54,849 bases of DNA. It comes from Flavobacteriales bacterium BRH_c54 (GTDB lineage Bacteria > Bacteroidota > Bacteroidia > Flavobacteriales_E > Vicingaceae). Both the position numbers and the translations under genes were made by a program. Of the stretch, positions 1 to 9,373 are shown piece by piece. Each line of letters starts with the position of its first letter. The stretch's first letter is position 1. Location of the stretch: NCBI GenBank assembly GCA_000961845.1, contig LADZ01000031.1:1-54849 (forward strand), given 5' to 3'. A model generated the notes under the pieces. The model ran no database searches. It was given only the letters and a program-made list of their open reading frames with translations, and was not told where the DNA came from.

Positions 1-1
1 G

Positions 2-508
2 GCAGGAATACCGATGTTAGCAGAAGGACAAGCCCTACTGTCAACAACAGCAAAAGTAAGCTTGAGAGTATCGAGAAGGTACACCAGTTTTACCACAGCC
101 TCAACCACCAACAATGGCTTGCCAATGTATGGATTTGATATGACAGGATTAGAAACGATAAAAGGCAATGCAGACTTATTAAAAGATTCAGTATTAGCCA
201 TGATAAACGTAGTGCCGAATCCATACTATGCTAATTCAGCCTATGAAACAGGTAAGTTAGATAATAGAATAAAAATAATTAATCTACCGGAAGAATGTAC
301 GATATCTATTTATAATGTAAACGGAACATTAATGAGAAGATTCAATAAAGCTGATCCGAAAACAAGTTTAGATTGGGATTTGAAGAACTTTGCAGATGTG
401 CCGGTAGCAGGAGGGGTGTATCTAATACATGTAGATGTACCCAATATAGGAGAAAGAACGCTTAAATGGTTCGGTGTTATTAAACCTACTGACTTAAATG
501 GGTTTTAG
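2..508 (+). CDS. C-terminal part of a large exported Bacteroidota protein (5' end outside window)
   Basis: The reading frame is open from base 2 and ends with TAG at 506-508, so only the last ~168 residues are visible. The first ATG at 14 is internal, because the frame continues upstream without a stop. The tail contains 'VVPNPYYANSAYE', 'ISIYNVNGTLMRRF' and 'GGVYLIHVDVP', then ends in 'KWFGVIKPTDLNGF'. I know this arrangement from the C-termini of very large secreted or surface proteins of Bacteroidota. It resembles a T9SS sorting tail (PNP motif, beta strands, GxY near the end), although the last strand is not the usual lysine-rich one. The function of the missing N-terminal part cannot be judged. 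A strong terminator follows directly. Confidence 0.75.
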   Translation, partial: AGIPMLAEGQALLSTTAKVSLRVSRRYTSFTTASTTNNGLPMYGFDMTGLETIKGNADLLKDSVLAMINVVPNPYYANSAYETGKLDNRIKIINLPEECTISIYNVNGTLMRRFNKADPKTSLDWDLKNFADVPVAGGVYLIHVDVPNIGERTLKWFGVIKPTDLNGF

Positions 509-515
509 TTAAGCA

Positions 516-571
516 AAAAAGCAATTAGGGTATGGAGGTTAAACCTCCACCCTCCGTACCCTTTGCTTTTT
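516..571. terminator. Strong bidirectional rho-independent terminator
   Basis: A 12-bp stem (527-538 with 551-562, one G-U pair) is extended by a perfect 9-bp A/T-rich outer stem (516-524 with 563-571), with a two-base bulge at 525-526 and a 12-nt loop. The outer arms provide a T tract on both strands. It can therefore end the exported-protein gene on the left and the minus-strand tadA transcript on the right. Confidence 0.85.
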
Positions 572-611
572 ATAAAAGCATAATTTATATAAAATAGTTA
601 AACAGTAAGGT

Positions 612-1058
612 TTAATTCCTCTTTTTCTGAAAAAACCTTTGAATTAACTGAGCGGATTCAGTTTCTAAAATACCTTTTATCACTTGTGTTTTAGGATGTA
701 AAAGTGAAGGAGAAATTCGTTCAAAGCCTCTTTTTTCATCGCTCGCAGCAAAAACTATTTTTTTGAGCTGTGTCCAATAGCTTGCTCCGGCACACATTAC
801 GCATGGTTCTAGCGTTACATAAAGCGTACATTCATTTAAATATTTTCCACCTAAAAAATCGGTTGCAGAAGTAAAAGCCAACATTTCTGCATGAGCAGTT
901 ACATCGTTTAGTCTTTCAGTCATATTATGAGCTCGGGCAATAATTTTATTGTCGCAAACAATTACTGTCCCAACAGGAATTTCATCTTCATTAAAAGCTT
1001 TTTGAGCTTCCTTAAAGGCTTCCTTCATAAAATATTCATCAGAGAAAACAGATAACAT
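612..1058 (-). CDS. tadA: tRNA-specific adenosine-34 deaminase TadA
   Basis: A zinc-dependent cytidine/adenosine deaminase fold of 148 residues. It converts A34 to inosine in the wobble position of tRNA-Arg. The zinc and proton-shuttle signature is intact: H56-A-E58 in 'TAHAEM' and P85-C-V-M-C89 in 'EPCVMCAG'. The C-terminal half ('DEKRGF', 'GILETESAQLIQRFF') aligns with TadA rather than with cytidine or guanine deaminases, although in this phylum the family is often labelled only 'nucleoside deaminase'. The ATG overlaps the pssA stop by one base (TAATG), so the two genes are probably translationally coupled. Confidence 0.88.
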   Translation of the reverse strand: MLSVFSDEYFMKEAFKEAQKAFNEDEIPVGTVIVCDNKIIARAHNMTERLNDVTAHAEMLAFTSATDFLGGKYLNECTLYVTLEPCVMCAGASYWTQLKKIVFAASDEKRGFERISPSLLHPKTQVIKGILETESAQLIQRFFQKKRN

Positions 1059-1816
1059 TAGTTGGTAACTTGCTTGTTAGGACTTAAAAAATAATGAGCA
1101 ATAATCGACCAAACAACATATATAATTACAATTATTGGCATGGCGGCTATGTTGGTAAAAATTAATAATCCCAACCAAAGTAATACAAAAGAAAAAGGCA
1201 ATTTGTTGTCAGCCCATTTCATAGACTTAAATTTTAGAGCAAACATGGGTATTTCAGCTACTAATAAAAATGAAAATACAACTCCAAATCCAAGTATAAT
1301 TAAAGGGTTAGAAACAATTGGTTGCACAATGCCCGAAACATCTATTACCATTGGTAAATCAGGAAAAAGATAAAGCAATATGCAAAAGATAAAAAAGTTA
1401 GCGTTAGCCGGAGTTGGTAATCCGTAAAAAGTAGTAGATTGCCTTGTGTCGTTGTTAAATTTTGCCAATCTGAACGATGAAAAAACAGGAATAATAAAAG
1501 CAATATACATTAACCAAGGATATTGTGTAAGTAATTCCACGGGTTGATTTTGGTTAAGAACTTTTACATATTGATATAATATTAAACCGGGAGCCAGTCC
1601 AAAAGAAATCATATCTGATAGTGAATCTAAGTCTTTACCAATACCCCCAGAAACGTTTAACATTCTAGCCGCAAAACCATCAAGAAAATCTAAAGCAGAG
1701 GCAATAATCAATAAATAACATGCTATTGCTAAATCGCCTTCAAAAGCTTTGACAATTGCTAAGCAGCCGCATAATAAATTGCCTGTGGTTATTAAGTTTG
1801 GGATATGTTTCTTCAT
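1058..1816 (-). CDS. pssA: CDP-diacylglycerol--serine O-phosphatidyltransferase
   Basis: An integral membrane enzyme that makes phosphatidylserine, the precursor of phosphatidylethanolamine. The CDP-alcohol phosphotransferase signature is complete: D46-G47-x2-A50-R51-x8-G60-x3-D64-x3-D68, numbered from the ATG. About seven hydrophobic segments follow. I start at the ATG at 1816 ('MKKHIPNLIT'), which is where the family normally starts; a TTG eight codons upstream is open but adds nothing conserved. The length of 252 residues is typical. It is the first gene of a pssA-tadA pair. Confidence 0.88.
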   Translation of the reverse strand: MKKHIPNLITTGNLLCGCLAIVKAFEGDLAIACYLLIIASALDFLDGFAARMLNVSGGIGKDLDSLSDMISFGLAPGLILYQYVKVLNQNQPVELLTQYPWLMYIAFIIPVFSSFRLAKFNNDTRQSTTFYGLPTPANANFFIFCILLYLFPDLPMVIDVSGIVQPIVSNPLIILGFGVVFSFLLVAEIPMFALKFKSMKWADNKLPFSFVLLWLGLLIFTNIAAMPIIVIIYVVWSIIAHYFLSPNKQVTN

Positions 1817-1980
1817 ATCAAATTTTGATTTTGGCTCCAAAAATAACTAATAATAACGCTAAAAATAATAGAAAGGCAATTTAATTGTTTTAAACAGAAA
1901 TGAACACAAAACAATAAAAAAACAGAAATCATGTTAATTGCTTACAAATTATTAATTTTATCCTTTAAAAAATTATTTTT

Positions 1981-3081
1981 TTGGTAAACAGACTCCTTAT
2001 ATTAGCTTTACTATTACTCACTTTTGAAGGTTTTTCGCAAACTTCTGCACCAAAATATAGTAATGAATTTTTAGCTATAGGTGTTGGTGCAAGAGCTTTA
2101 GGAATGTCTAATTCACAAGTGGCATCAGTAAATGGAGTTACTTCAGGTTATTGGAATCCGGCAGGATTAACTCAACTTACAGGTGATTTTCAGGTGGATT
2201 TAATGCATGCAGAATATTTTGCAGGAATAGCTAAATACGATTATGGAGCCTTTGCTACAAAAATTGATAGTGTAAGTGCTTTTGGGTTTTCTGTAATTCG
2301 TTTTGGTGTGGATGATATTCCCAATACCACTCAATTAATTGATGCCAACGGGAACATAGATTATGACCGAATATTTTCTTTTTCCGTAGCTGATTATGCT
2401 TTTCTTTTTTCTTACGCAAGAAAGTCTAAAATTGAAGGATTAAGTTATGGAGCAAACGTAAAAATAATTTATCGTCAGGTAGGAGATATGGCTAAAGCAT
2501 GGGGTTTTGGTTTTGATGCTGGAGCTCAATATTTCACCAAAAATAAATGGGCTTTTGCCATTATGGCAAGAGATGTTACTTCTACGTTTAATGCGTGGAG
2601 TTTTTCGTTAGATCAAAATACCATTGATGTTTTTGAAGCTACAGGCAACGAAATTCCTGATAATTCAATAGAAATTACGCTTCCAAAAATTATTTTAGGA
2701 ATAGCAAAAAGTGCTAAAATCAGTAACAAATTTGGTGTACTTGGAGAAGTAAACTTCGATTTATCAACAGACGGAAAAAGAAATGTGCTGATTACAGGCA
2801 AACCTTTTAGTGTTGACCCTCATGCGGGAATTGAAGCCAATTATAGTCAGCTGATATTTTTAAGATTGGGCGTGGGTAACATCCAAAAGACAACCGATAT
2901 TTATCAGGCAGACCAAATTTCGTGGCAACCTAATTTTGGTATTGGCGTTAAGTTTAAAGGAATTAGTTTAGATTATGCATTCACAGATATTGGTGATCAG
3001 TCTGAAGGACTTTATTCAAATGTGTTCTCATTAAAGTTTGAAATCAATAAAAAAATAGTTACTGCTGAAAGATTTAACTAA
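1981..3081 (+). CDS. porV2: PorV/PorQ-family outer-membrane protein, probably PorV2
   Basis: A 366-residue protein with an N-terminal signal peptide ending near 'EGFSQ', followed by the PorV/PorQ family start 'FLAIGVGARALGMSNSQVA', 'GYWNPAGL', and then alternating beta strands of an outer-membrane barrel. PorV proteins ferry cargo at the outer membrane in type IX secretion. The initiator is TTG at 1981: an in-frame stop lies at 1966-1968 and no ATG precedes the signal peptide. The ATG at 1931 is in another frame and runs into a stop. The gene directly precedes a PorU-like C25 peptidase, the pairing I know as PorV2/PorU2. The family is clear; the PorV2 subtype is inferred from context. Confidence 0.75.
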   Translation: MVNRLLILALLLLTFEGFSQTSAPKYSNEFLAIGVGARALGMSNSQVASVNGVTSGYWNPAGLTQLTGDFQVDLMHAEYFAGIAKYDYGAFATKIDSVSAFGFSVIRFGVDDIPNTTQLIDANGNIDYDRIFSFSVADYAFLFSYARKSKIEGLSYGANVKIIYRQVGDMAKAWGFGFDAGAQYFTKNKWAFAIMARDVTSTFNAWSFSLDQNTIDVFEATGNEIPDNSIEITLPKIILGIAKSAKISNKFGVLGEVNFDLSTDGKRNVLITGKPFSVDPHAGIEANYSQLIFLRLGVGNIQKTTDIYQADQISWQPNFGIGVKFKGISLDYAFTDIGDQSEGLYSNVFSLKFEINKKIVTAERFN

Positions 3082-3156
3082 TAGGATAATTTTCAGTTAG
3101 TTATTTTTTGTAATTTTATAACACCTTAAACTAAAACAACAAAAAATTACTTCCCA

Positions 3157-6100
3157 TTGAAAAACATCAAAAAAATAGTATTTTACCTTGTTTGTACAAC
3201 TATTTTTTTAGCAAGTTTTCTTTCGCTTAAAGCTCAGCCTTTCAATAACAGTTGGATTAATTATAATCAACAATATTTTCAGTTTAAAATTGCCGAAACA
3301 GGTATTTACAGAATTGATTCTACAACGCTTTTTAATGCAGGAATTCCTTTAAGTGCTATTAACCCTCAAAACTTTCAACTATTTGCCAGAGGGCAAGAAA
3401 TTCCAATTTATATTGAAGGAGAAAATGATGGAATTTTTAATCAAAATGATTTTATAGAATTTTATGCTCAGCGTAATGACGGTTGGTTTGATGAAGGACT
3501 TTATGGAAGTGCAACAGACCATCCCAATCCTTATTATAGCTTAACAACAGATACTATTTCTTATTTCCTTACATGGAATAGCTCAACAGCCAATAATAGA
3601 ATTATTGTAGAAACGGACACCAACTTTTCGGCATATACGCCAATAGCTTATTTTACCAAAGAAAATGTTGAGTTCTATACTGCAGGAAATGGAACTTCCA
3701 ACCCTTATTATGATGGAGAAACGATAAACATTGGAGGAAGTGGTGTTTCGCTTTTTGGTTATGCTTCTACAGAAGGTTGGTTCGATTTGCCTTATAATTT
3801 AGGAGGATCTACCACTAAAAACATAAATTCTAAAGAAGTATATACTGCCGGACCAAATGCCAAACTAGAGGCTGTAGTACTAGGACAGTCAGATGCTAGC
3901 AATATATCAGGAAACAATCAACATCTTAGAGTTGCCGTTGCTGGTCAGCAATACGATTCTATTTTTAAAGGGTATAAAAAAATTGATGTGTTGATGAGTT
4001 TAGCTCCCAATATGTTAGGAACAAATAATACTTCGGTTACTTTCTCGAGTATAAACAGTTTAGGAGCTTCTGTTGCCAGACAAGCAGTTTCGTATGTTAA
4101 ATTACGTTATCCGCATTTGCCAACCATGGAAAATTCAACGGTTTTCGATAATTTTTTTATTGAAGACAATACCTTTCAATCTAAATCTTATTTACGATTT
4201 TCTGATTTTAATCCTTCTGGAGATGTGCTTTTTTATGATTTAACCAACGGGAAGAAAATAACCGTGGTGCAAGATTCAGGCTTTTTTAAATGTTTAATTC
4301 CAAACGCTAACTATAAAGAATGTTACTTAACTTCTGATGGGCAAGTAAAAAATGTTGCAGCTCTTAGTCCGATTAATGGTACAGGCTTCTTTACAGATTA
4401 TGCTGCCAATCCTATTGATACCGCTTTTTTAATCATTACCCACCAAAGTTTATTAAGTGGAGCAACAGATTATGCTAATTACAGACAAAATCCTGCTTTT
4501 AATGTTAATCCACAAAATCCTGCAATTTTTACTGTGGGAGAAATTTACCATCAATTTTCTTATGGTATTGAAAAACATCCGTTAGCAATAAGAAGTTTTC
4601 TGGATTATTTATTAAATACATGGCCGACAAAACCTAACTATTTGTTTTTATTAGGAAAATCTGTTAAGTCAAAAGAATGTAGAAAAAATACACAAAATTA
4701 TCAGAATTGCTTAGTGCCTTCTTATGGAGAACCGGCTTCTGACAATATGATAACAGCAGGCTTGGGTGCCAGTTTGTTTTCAACAGCCATTCCTACAGGA
4801 AGGTTGGCAGCAAGAAACGATATGGAAATTGCTTGGTATTTAAACAAGGTGCAACAACATGAAAATCCTGTATTGGGTAATAATGGCGAAACAGAATGGA
4901 TGAAAAAAGTACTTCATTTTGCTGGTGGAGTAAATGCAAGTGAACAAAATACCTTTCAAACTTACTTAAACAGTTATAAAAATATTATTGAGGATACTTT
5001 ATTTGGTGGAGATGTAACTACCTTTACCAAAACTACTACAGCTCCAATTCACATTACTTTATCAGATTCTATTAAGAGTTTAATAGGCAATGGTGTTGCT
5101 ATGATGACATTTTTAGGTCATGCCTCAGCAACAGGTGGTTTTGATCAAAATATTGATGATCCACACCTTTGGCCTAATCAACAAGGAAGGTATCCGTTGT
5201 TAACAGGGTTGGCTTGTTACGCAGGAGATATTCATTTGCCCGGAGCAAATAGCACTAGCGAAGAACATGTTATTATTGATAACAGTGGGGTAATTGGTTT
5301 TGTTTCTTCTGTAGATTTAGCTACTTCTTTTGCCTTAAACAAGTTTGCTAATGAGTTTTATAAGAATATTTCCTACAAAAATTATGGAAAAAGTATAGCA
5401 GAGCATATTCAAAGTACTACTGCGTATACCACACAGTCAACAGGAGCAAGTATTAAAAACTTTGATAATGCAACAGCTCTTAATATCACCTATCATGGAG
5501 ATCCAGCGGTAAAATTACATACCTTTGAAAAACCTGATTATATGATTAATCAGGCATCAATTAGTTTTAATCCGAGTATTGTTACTTCCGCTATAGATTC
5601 TTTTCAGGTAAATGTAATTGTAACGAATTTAGGTAAAGCTATCGACACCACTATAATTTTAAGCCTTACTAGAGATTATCCAAACGCCAATTTTTCTGAT
5701 ACTACTTATCTAAAATCTATTGCAGCTCCGCATTATAAAGACACCTTTACTTTTAAACTTCCTGTAGATGTTATTAGAGGAATGGGAATGAACAACTTTA
5801 CCATTATGGTAGATGCTCCACCAATTAATATTGATGAACTTGATGAAAATAATAATGTAGTTACCAAGCAATTAAATATTCGTTCGGATAATATTTTACC
5901 TGTTTATCCTTATCATTTTTCTATTGTTCCTAATCAGGGGATAACCCTTAAAGCATCAACCGCATTTCCTTTTCAAGCTCCTGCAGATTATGTTTTTGAA
6001 GTAGATACAACAGATTATTTTAACAGTCCGATTAAGGAAAGAGTTACTTTATTCAGTCAGCCCGGAGGAGTGGTAACATGGACGCCCAACCTTTTACAAA

Positions 6101-8253
6101 ATATGCCTGATAGTATGGTTTACTTTTGGAGAGTAAGTAAGGATTCGTCTTCAACAGCTAGTTATAACTGGCAAATACGTTCTTTTCAATACATTCAAAA
6201 CAAAGAGGGTTGGCAACAAGAGCATATCTTCCAATTTGAAAATAATCCTATGCAATTGGTAGGATATAGCCGACCAAACAGGTTGTTTAGTTTTCAGAAT
6301 AAAGTAAGTACCTTAAGAGCAGTTACAGATGGAGCGATAGGAAGTACAACCGTAAATGGACCAACCAATTGGTCGGAAGGTTCAATTCCTTCTTATTTTA
6401 TAGATCAACAAAGAATTGCAGGAAATGGTTGGGGAGCAAATAGTGCGATTCATGTAACTGTTTTAGATACCATTTCTTTTGATTATTGGAAACCGTTGGA
6501 AATGAATATGGGACAACTTAATATTCCCGGTTCAAATCCAAATCAGGCGCCATCTAAATTTTTTATTTTCCAAAATGGAGACCCTGCTCAAATGAATGCG
6601 TTGGCAAACATGCTTACAGATAGTGTTCCTAATGGATATTATGTATTAATGTGGTCGTGGTACTGGAATTTCTTTTGGAGCTATGCACCACTTCCAACCA
6701 ATGTAAATACTGCTCTGACTAACCTTGGAGCAACACAAATTCCAGCAGCTCAAGATAGTTTGCCTTTTGCTTTTTTTGTTAAAAAAGGAACGCCTACTTC
6801 CGTAGTTGAAAGTGTTGGTTCAAGCATTACAGAAAAAGGTGTTCAAGTAAGTGCTACTATTACTGGCTCGGCCAATTTTGGAAATATATTTTCCCCGCCA
6901 TTAGGACCTGCCGTCAGCTGGGATTCTCTATCTTGGCGGATGACTCCATTGGAAAATCCTTCAAAAGATAGTACGGTGCTCAATGTTTTTGGGATAGATA
7001 ATAATGGCAATGAAACCTTATTGATTAGTAATCTACCAACAGATTCGGGAGATATTAGAATTACCAATCAAATAAATGCTAGTCAATATCCTTACTTAAA
7101 ATTAAACGCCCATATAATGGATGATTCGTTGTTTACAGCACCGCAATTACATAGGTGGCAAGTAACGTATGAAGATATTCCTGAAGCGGCTCTTTCTCCA
7201 AACATTTACTTTACTTTTTATAATGATACCGTGTATGAAGGTGAAAAAATAAGGCTTTCTATAGCTGTAAAAAATATTAGCCGACATAATATGGACAGCT
7301 TGTTAATTGCTTTTAATGTATTGAATAAATTCAACCAAGTAATTCCTATAAATTATCCCAGACAAGCACCATTATTGGCAGATAGTGTAATGATTGTGAA
7401 TTTAGAATTTTCAACACAAGGAATGGCAGGCATAAATAGTTTGCTTATTGAGGTAAATCCGAATAACGACCAATTAGAAAAACACCATTTTAATAATTTG
7501 GCAGAAATTCCTTTTTATGTGCATGATGATAAAATCAACCCGCTGTTAGATGTTACTTTTGATGGAACACATATTTTAGATGGAGATATTGTTTCGCCAA
7601 AACCTGAAATTGTAATTGAGTTGAAAGATGAAAACTTGTTTTTAGCCTTAAACGATACTGCCGATTTTGCTGTGTGGATTACCTCGCCCGATGGGGTTGA
7701 AAAAAGAATTTATTTTAACGGTAACGGACAAGAAATCATGCAGTTTATTCCTGCTTCTTTACCAAAAAACAGTGCTAAAATTATTTATCCGGCTTATTTT
7801 GATAAAGATGGACAATATAAACTGAGAGTTCAAGCCAATGATGTATCTAAAAATGAATCGGGAAGTAATGATTATTTAATTGGTTTTGAGGTAATTCATA
7901 AGTCAACTATTACCAACATTGTTAATTACCCGAATCCGTTTACTACATCAACACGTTTTGTGTTTACACTAACGGGCAGCCAAGTACCAGACATTTTTAA
8001 AATTCAAATTATTACCATTACCGGAAAAGTAGTGAGAGAAATACATAAAGAAGAATTGGGTAACATTAAAATAGGCAGAAATATTTCAGATTTTGCTTGG
8101 GATGGTACCGACCAATATGGCGATAGGCTTGCCAACGGACTTTATCTTTACAGGGTGATTACCAAAATTAACAATAGCGATATTGAACACCGAGAGACAA
8201 GTGCCGACAACTACTTTAAAAAAGGATACGGTAAAATGTATTTGTTTAGATAA
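3157..8253 (+). CDS. porU2: Type IX secretion C25 cysteine peptidase, PorU/PorU2-like sortase
   Basis: A 1,698-residue secreted protein with a signal peptide in the first ~27 residues. The gingipain (C25) peptidase domain spans roughly residues 420-780. The likely catalytic dyad is H655 in 'FLGHASATGG' and C687 in 'GLACYAGDI', with 32-residue spacing like that of gingipains. Ig-like, CARDB-like and repeated beta-sandwich segments follow. The end carries 'NYPNPFTTSTRFVFTL' and 'WDGTDQYGDRLANGLYLYRV', a FlgD-Ig-like tail. PorU removes sorting tails and attaches cargo to lipopolysaccharide. This protein is several hundred residues longer than classical PorU, which fits PorU2. The start is TTG at 3157, 75 bases after porV2. 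It converges on mnmA with a two-base gap. Confidence 0.78.
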   Translation: MKNIKKIVFYLVCTTIFLASFLSLKAQPFNNSWINYNQQYFQFKIAETGIYRIDSTTLFNAGIPLSAINPQNFQLFARGQEIPIYIEGENDGIFNQNDFIEFYAQRNDGWFDEGLYGSATDHPNPYYSLTTDTISYFLTWNSSTANNRIIVETDTNFSAYTPIAYFTKENVEFYTAGNGTSNPYYDGETINIGGSGVSLFGYASTEGWFDLPYNLGGSTTKNINSKEVYTAGPNAKLEAVVLGQSDASNISGNNQHLRVAVAGQQYDSIFKGYKKIDVLMSLAPNMLGTNNTSVTFSSINSLGASVARQAVSYVKLRYPHLPTMENSTVFDNFFIEDNTFQSKSYLRFSDFNPSGDVLFYDLTNGKKITVVQDSGFFKCLIPNANYKECYLTSDGQVKNVAALSPINGTGFFTDYAANPIDTAFLIITHQSLLSGATDYANYRQNPAFNVNPQNPAIFTVGEIYHQFSYGIEKHPLAIRSFLDYLLNTWPTKPNYLFLLGKSVKSKECRKNTQNYQNCLVPSYGEPASDNMITAGLGASLFSTAIPTGRLAARNDMEIAWYLNKVQQHENPVLGNNGETEWMKKVLHFAGGVNASEQNTFQTYLNSYKNIIEDTLFGGDVTTFTKTTTAPIHITLSDSIKSLIGNGVAMMTFLGHASATGGFDQNIDDPHLWPNQQGRYPLLTGLACYAGDIHLPGANSTSEEHVIIDNSGVIGFVSSVDLATSFALNKFANEFYKNISYKNYGKSIAEHIQSTTAYTTQSTGASIKNFDNATALNITYHGDPAVKLHTFEKPDYMINQASISFNPSIVTSAIDSFQVNVIVTNLGKAIDTTIILSLTRDYPNANFSDTTYLKSIAAPHYKDTFTFKLPVDVIRGMGMNNFTIMVDAPPINIDELDENNNVVTKQLNIRSDNILPVYPYHFSIVPNQGITLKASTAFPFQAPADYVFEVDTTDYFNSPIKERVTLFSQPGGVVTWTPNLLQNMPDSMVYFWRVSKDSSSTASYNWQIRSFQYIQNKEGWQQEHIFQFENNPMQLVGYSRPNRLFSFQNKVSTLRAVTDGAIGSTTVNGPTNWSEGSIPSYFIDQQRIAGNGWGANSAIHVTVLDTISFDYWKPLEMNMGQLNIPGSNPNQAPSKFFIFQNGDPAQMNALANMLTDSVPNGYYVLMWSWYWNFFWSYAPLPTNVNTALTNLGATQIPAAQDSLPFAFFVKKGTPTSVVESVGSSITEKGVQVSATITGSANFGNIFSPPLGPAVSWDSLSWRMTPLENPSKDSTVLNVFGIDNNGNETLLISNLPTDSGDIRITNQINASQYPYLKLNAHIMDDSLFTAPQLHRWQVTYEDIPEAALSPNIYFTFYNDTVYEGEKIRLSIAVKNISRHNMDSLLIAFNVLNKFNQVIPINYPRQAPLLADSVMIVNLEFSTQGMAGINSLLIEVNPNNDQLEKHHFNNLAEIPFYVHDDKINPLLDVTFDGTHILDGDIVSPKPEIVIELKDENLFLALNDTADFAVWITSPDGVEKRIYFNGNGQEIMQFIPASLPKNSAKIIYPAYFDKDGQYKLRVQANDVSKNESGSNDYLIGFEVIHKSTITNIVNYPNPFTTSTRFVFTLTGSQVPDIFKIQIITITGKVVREIHKEELGNIKIGRNISDFAWDGTDQYGDRLANGLYLYRVITKINNSDIEHRETSADNYFKKGYGKMYLFR

Positions 8254-8255
8254 TT

Positions 8256-9350
8256 CTAATTATTATCAATAAAACCACCGCCAATAAGGTCGTTGCCATC
8301 ATAAAAAACAGCCGATTGCCCTGGAGCTACACCTTGTACATCTTCAAAAAACTCAATTTTTATTCTGCCATCTTCTAGCGGAACTAAATTACTCAATTTA
8401 CCTTTATCTTTATAACGGATTTTGCTAAGTGCCTCCATTTCGTTGGTAATTTGCTCGTATTTTATAATGTTCGGATTACGTACAAAAACTTCTTTTTTCT
8501 TTAAATCTTCTTTTGTTCCCAACACCACTTGGTTGTTTGCAGCATCAATTTTTACCACATAACGTGGGTCACCAAAAGCAAGCTCTAAGCCTTTTCGCTG
8601 ACCAATAGTATAAAACGGATAACCCTTGTGTTTCCCAAGTACATTGCCTTCGGTGTCTAAAAAATCTCCGCCATCTACTTTTGCTTCTAATCCATCTACT
8701 CTTCTTTTTAGGAAACCTCTATAATCATTATCGGGAACAAAACAAATTTCAAAACTTTCGTTTTTCTTTGCTAACTCTTTATAACCTCTGTCAAATGCCA
8801 TTTGGCGAATAGTTGGTTTGTCCATTCCGCCCAGAGGGAAAATAGTTCTTGCTAAACTTTCTTGAGAAAGTCCCCACAATACATAAGATTGATCTTTGTT
8901 TTCATCCAACCCTTTAGAAATAATATACCTGCCATTTTCCTGACGGATTTGAGCGTAATGTCCTGTGGCAATAAACTCACAACCTAATTGATCAGCTCTT
9001 CTTAAAAGTGCATCCCATTTAATATGGGTGTTGCATAAAACACAAGGGTTTGGTGTTCTTCCTGAAAGGTATTCATCAACAAAATTATCTATAATAAAAT
9101 CGCCAAATTCCTTACGGATATCTAAAATTATATGATGAAAACCGTTTTCTACAGCCAACATTCTAGCATCATTAATATCATCTAAGCTGCAACAGCCAGT
9201 GGTTTTTCTTGCTCCTCCAGAAGTAGCATAGTCCCATGTTTTCATGGTCATTCCTATTACTTCATATCCTTGTTCGTGTAGTAACAAAGCAGCCACAGAA
9301 CTGTCAATCCCTCCGCTCATTGCCACCAGCACTTTTCCTTTTTTACTCAT
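8256..9350 (-). CDS. mnmA: tRNA-specific 2-thiouridylase MnmA
   Basis: Thiolates U34 of tRNA-Lys, -Glu and -Gln in the cytoplasm. The N-terminal PP-loop 'SGGIDSSVA' binds ATP. The catalytic cysteines are C103 in 'TPNPCVLCNTHIKW' and C203 in 'FEICFVPDNDY', matching C102 and C199 of the E. coli enzyme. The C-terminal part contains the usual 'YTIGQRKGL' segment and the beta-barrel domain. The length of 364 residues is normal, and the ATG lies at 9348-9350. The 'TTGCCSLDD' insertion after the PP-loop is common in this phylum. It is probably co-transcribed downstream of the repeat-protein gene, 23 bases away. Confidence 0.95.
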   Translation of the reverse strand: MSKKGKVLVAMSGGIDSSVAALLLHEQGYEVIGMTMKTWDYATSGGARKTTGCCSLDDINDARMLAVENGFHHIILDIRKEFGDFIIDNFVDEYLSGRTPNPCVLCNTHIKWDALLRRADQLGCEFIATGHYAQIRQENGRYIISKGLDENKDQSYVLWGLSQESLARTIFPLGGMDKPTIRQMAFDRGYKELAKKNESFEICFVPDNDYRGFLKRRVDGLEAKVDGGDFLDTEGNVLGKHKGYPFYTIGQRKGLELAFGDPRYVVKIDAANNQVVLGTKEDLKKKEVFVRNPNIIKYEQITNEMEALSKIRYKDKGKLSNLVPLEDGRIKIEFFEDVQGVAPGQSAVFYDGNDLIGGGFIDNN

Positions 9351-9373
9351 TTGTTTTTTGTTTATTGGTAGGT

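Noticed and set aside
14-508. ATG at 14 as the true start of a 164-residue protein
   Set aside because: The frame is open to the window edge, there is no signal peptide, and the sequence is only a C-terminal domain.
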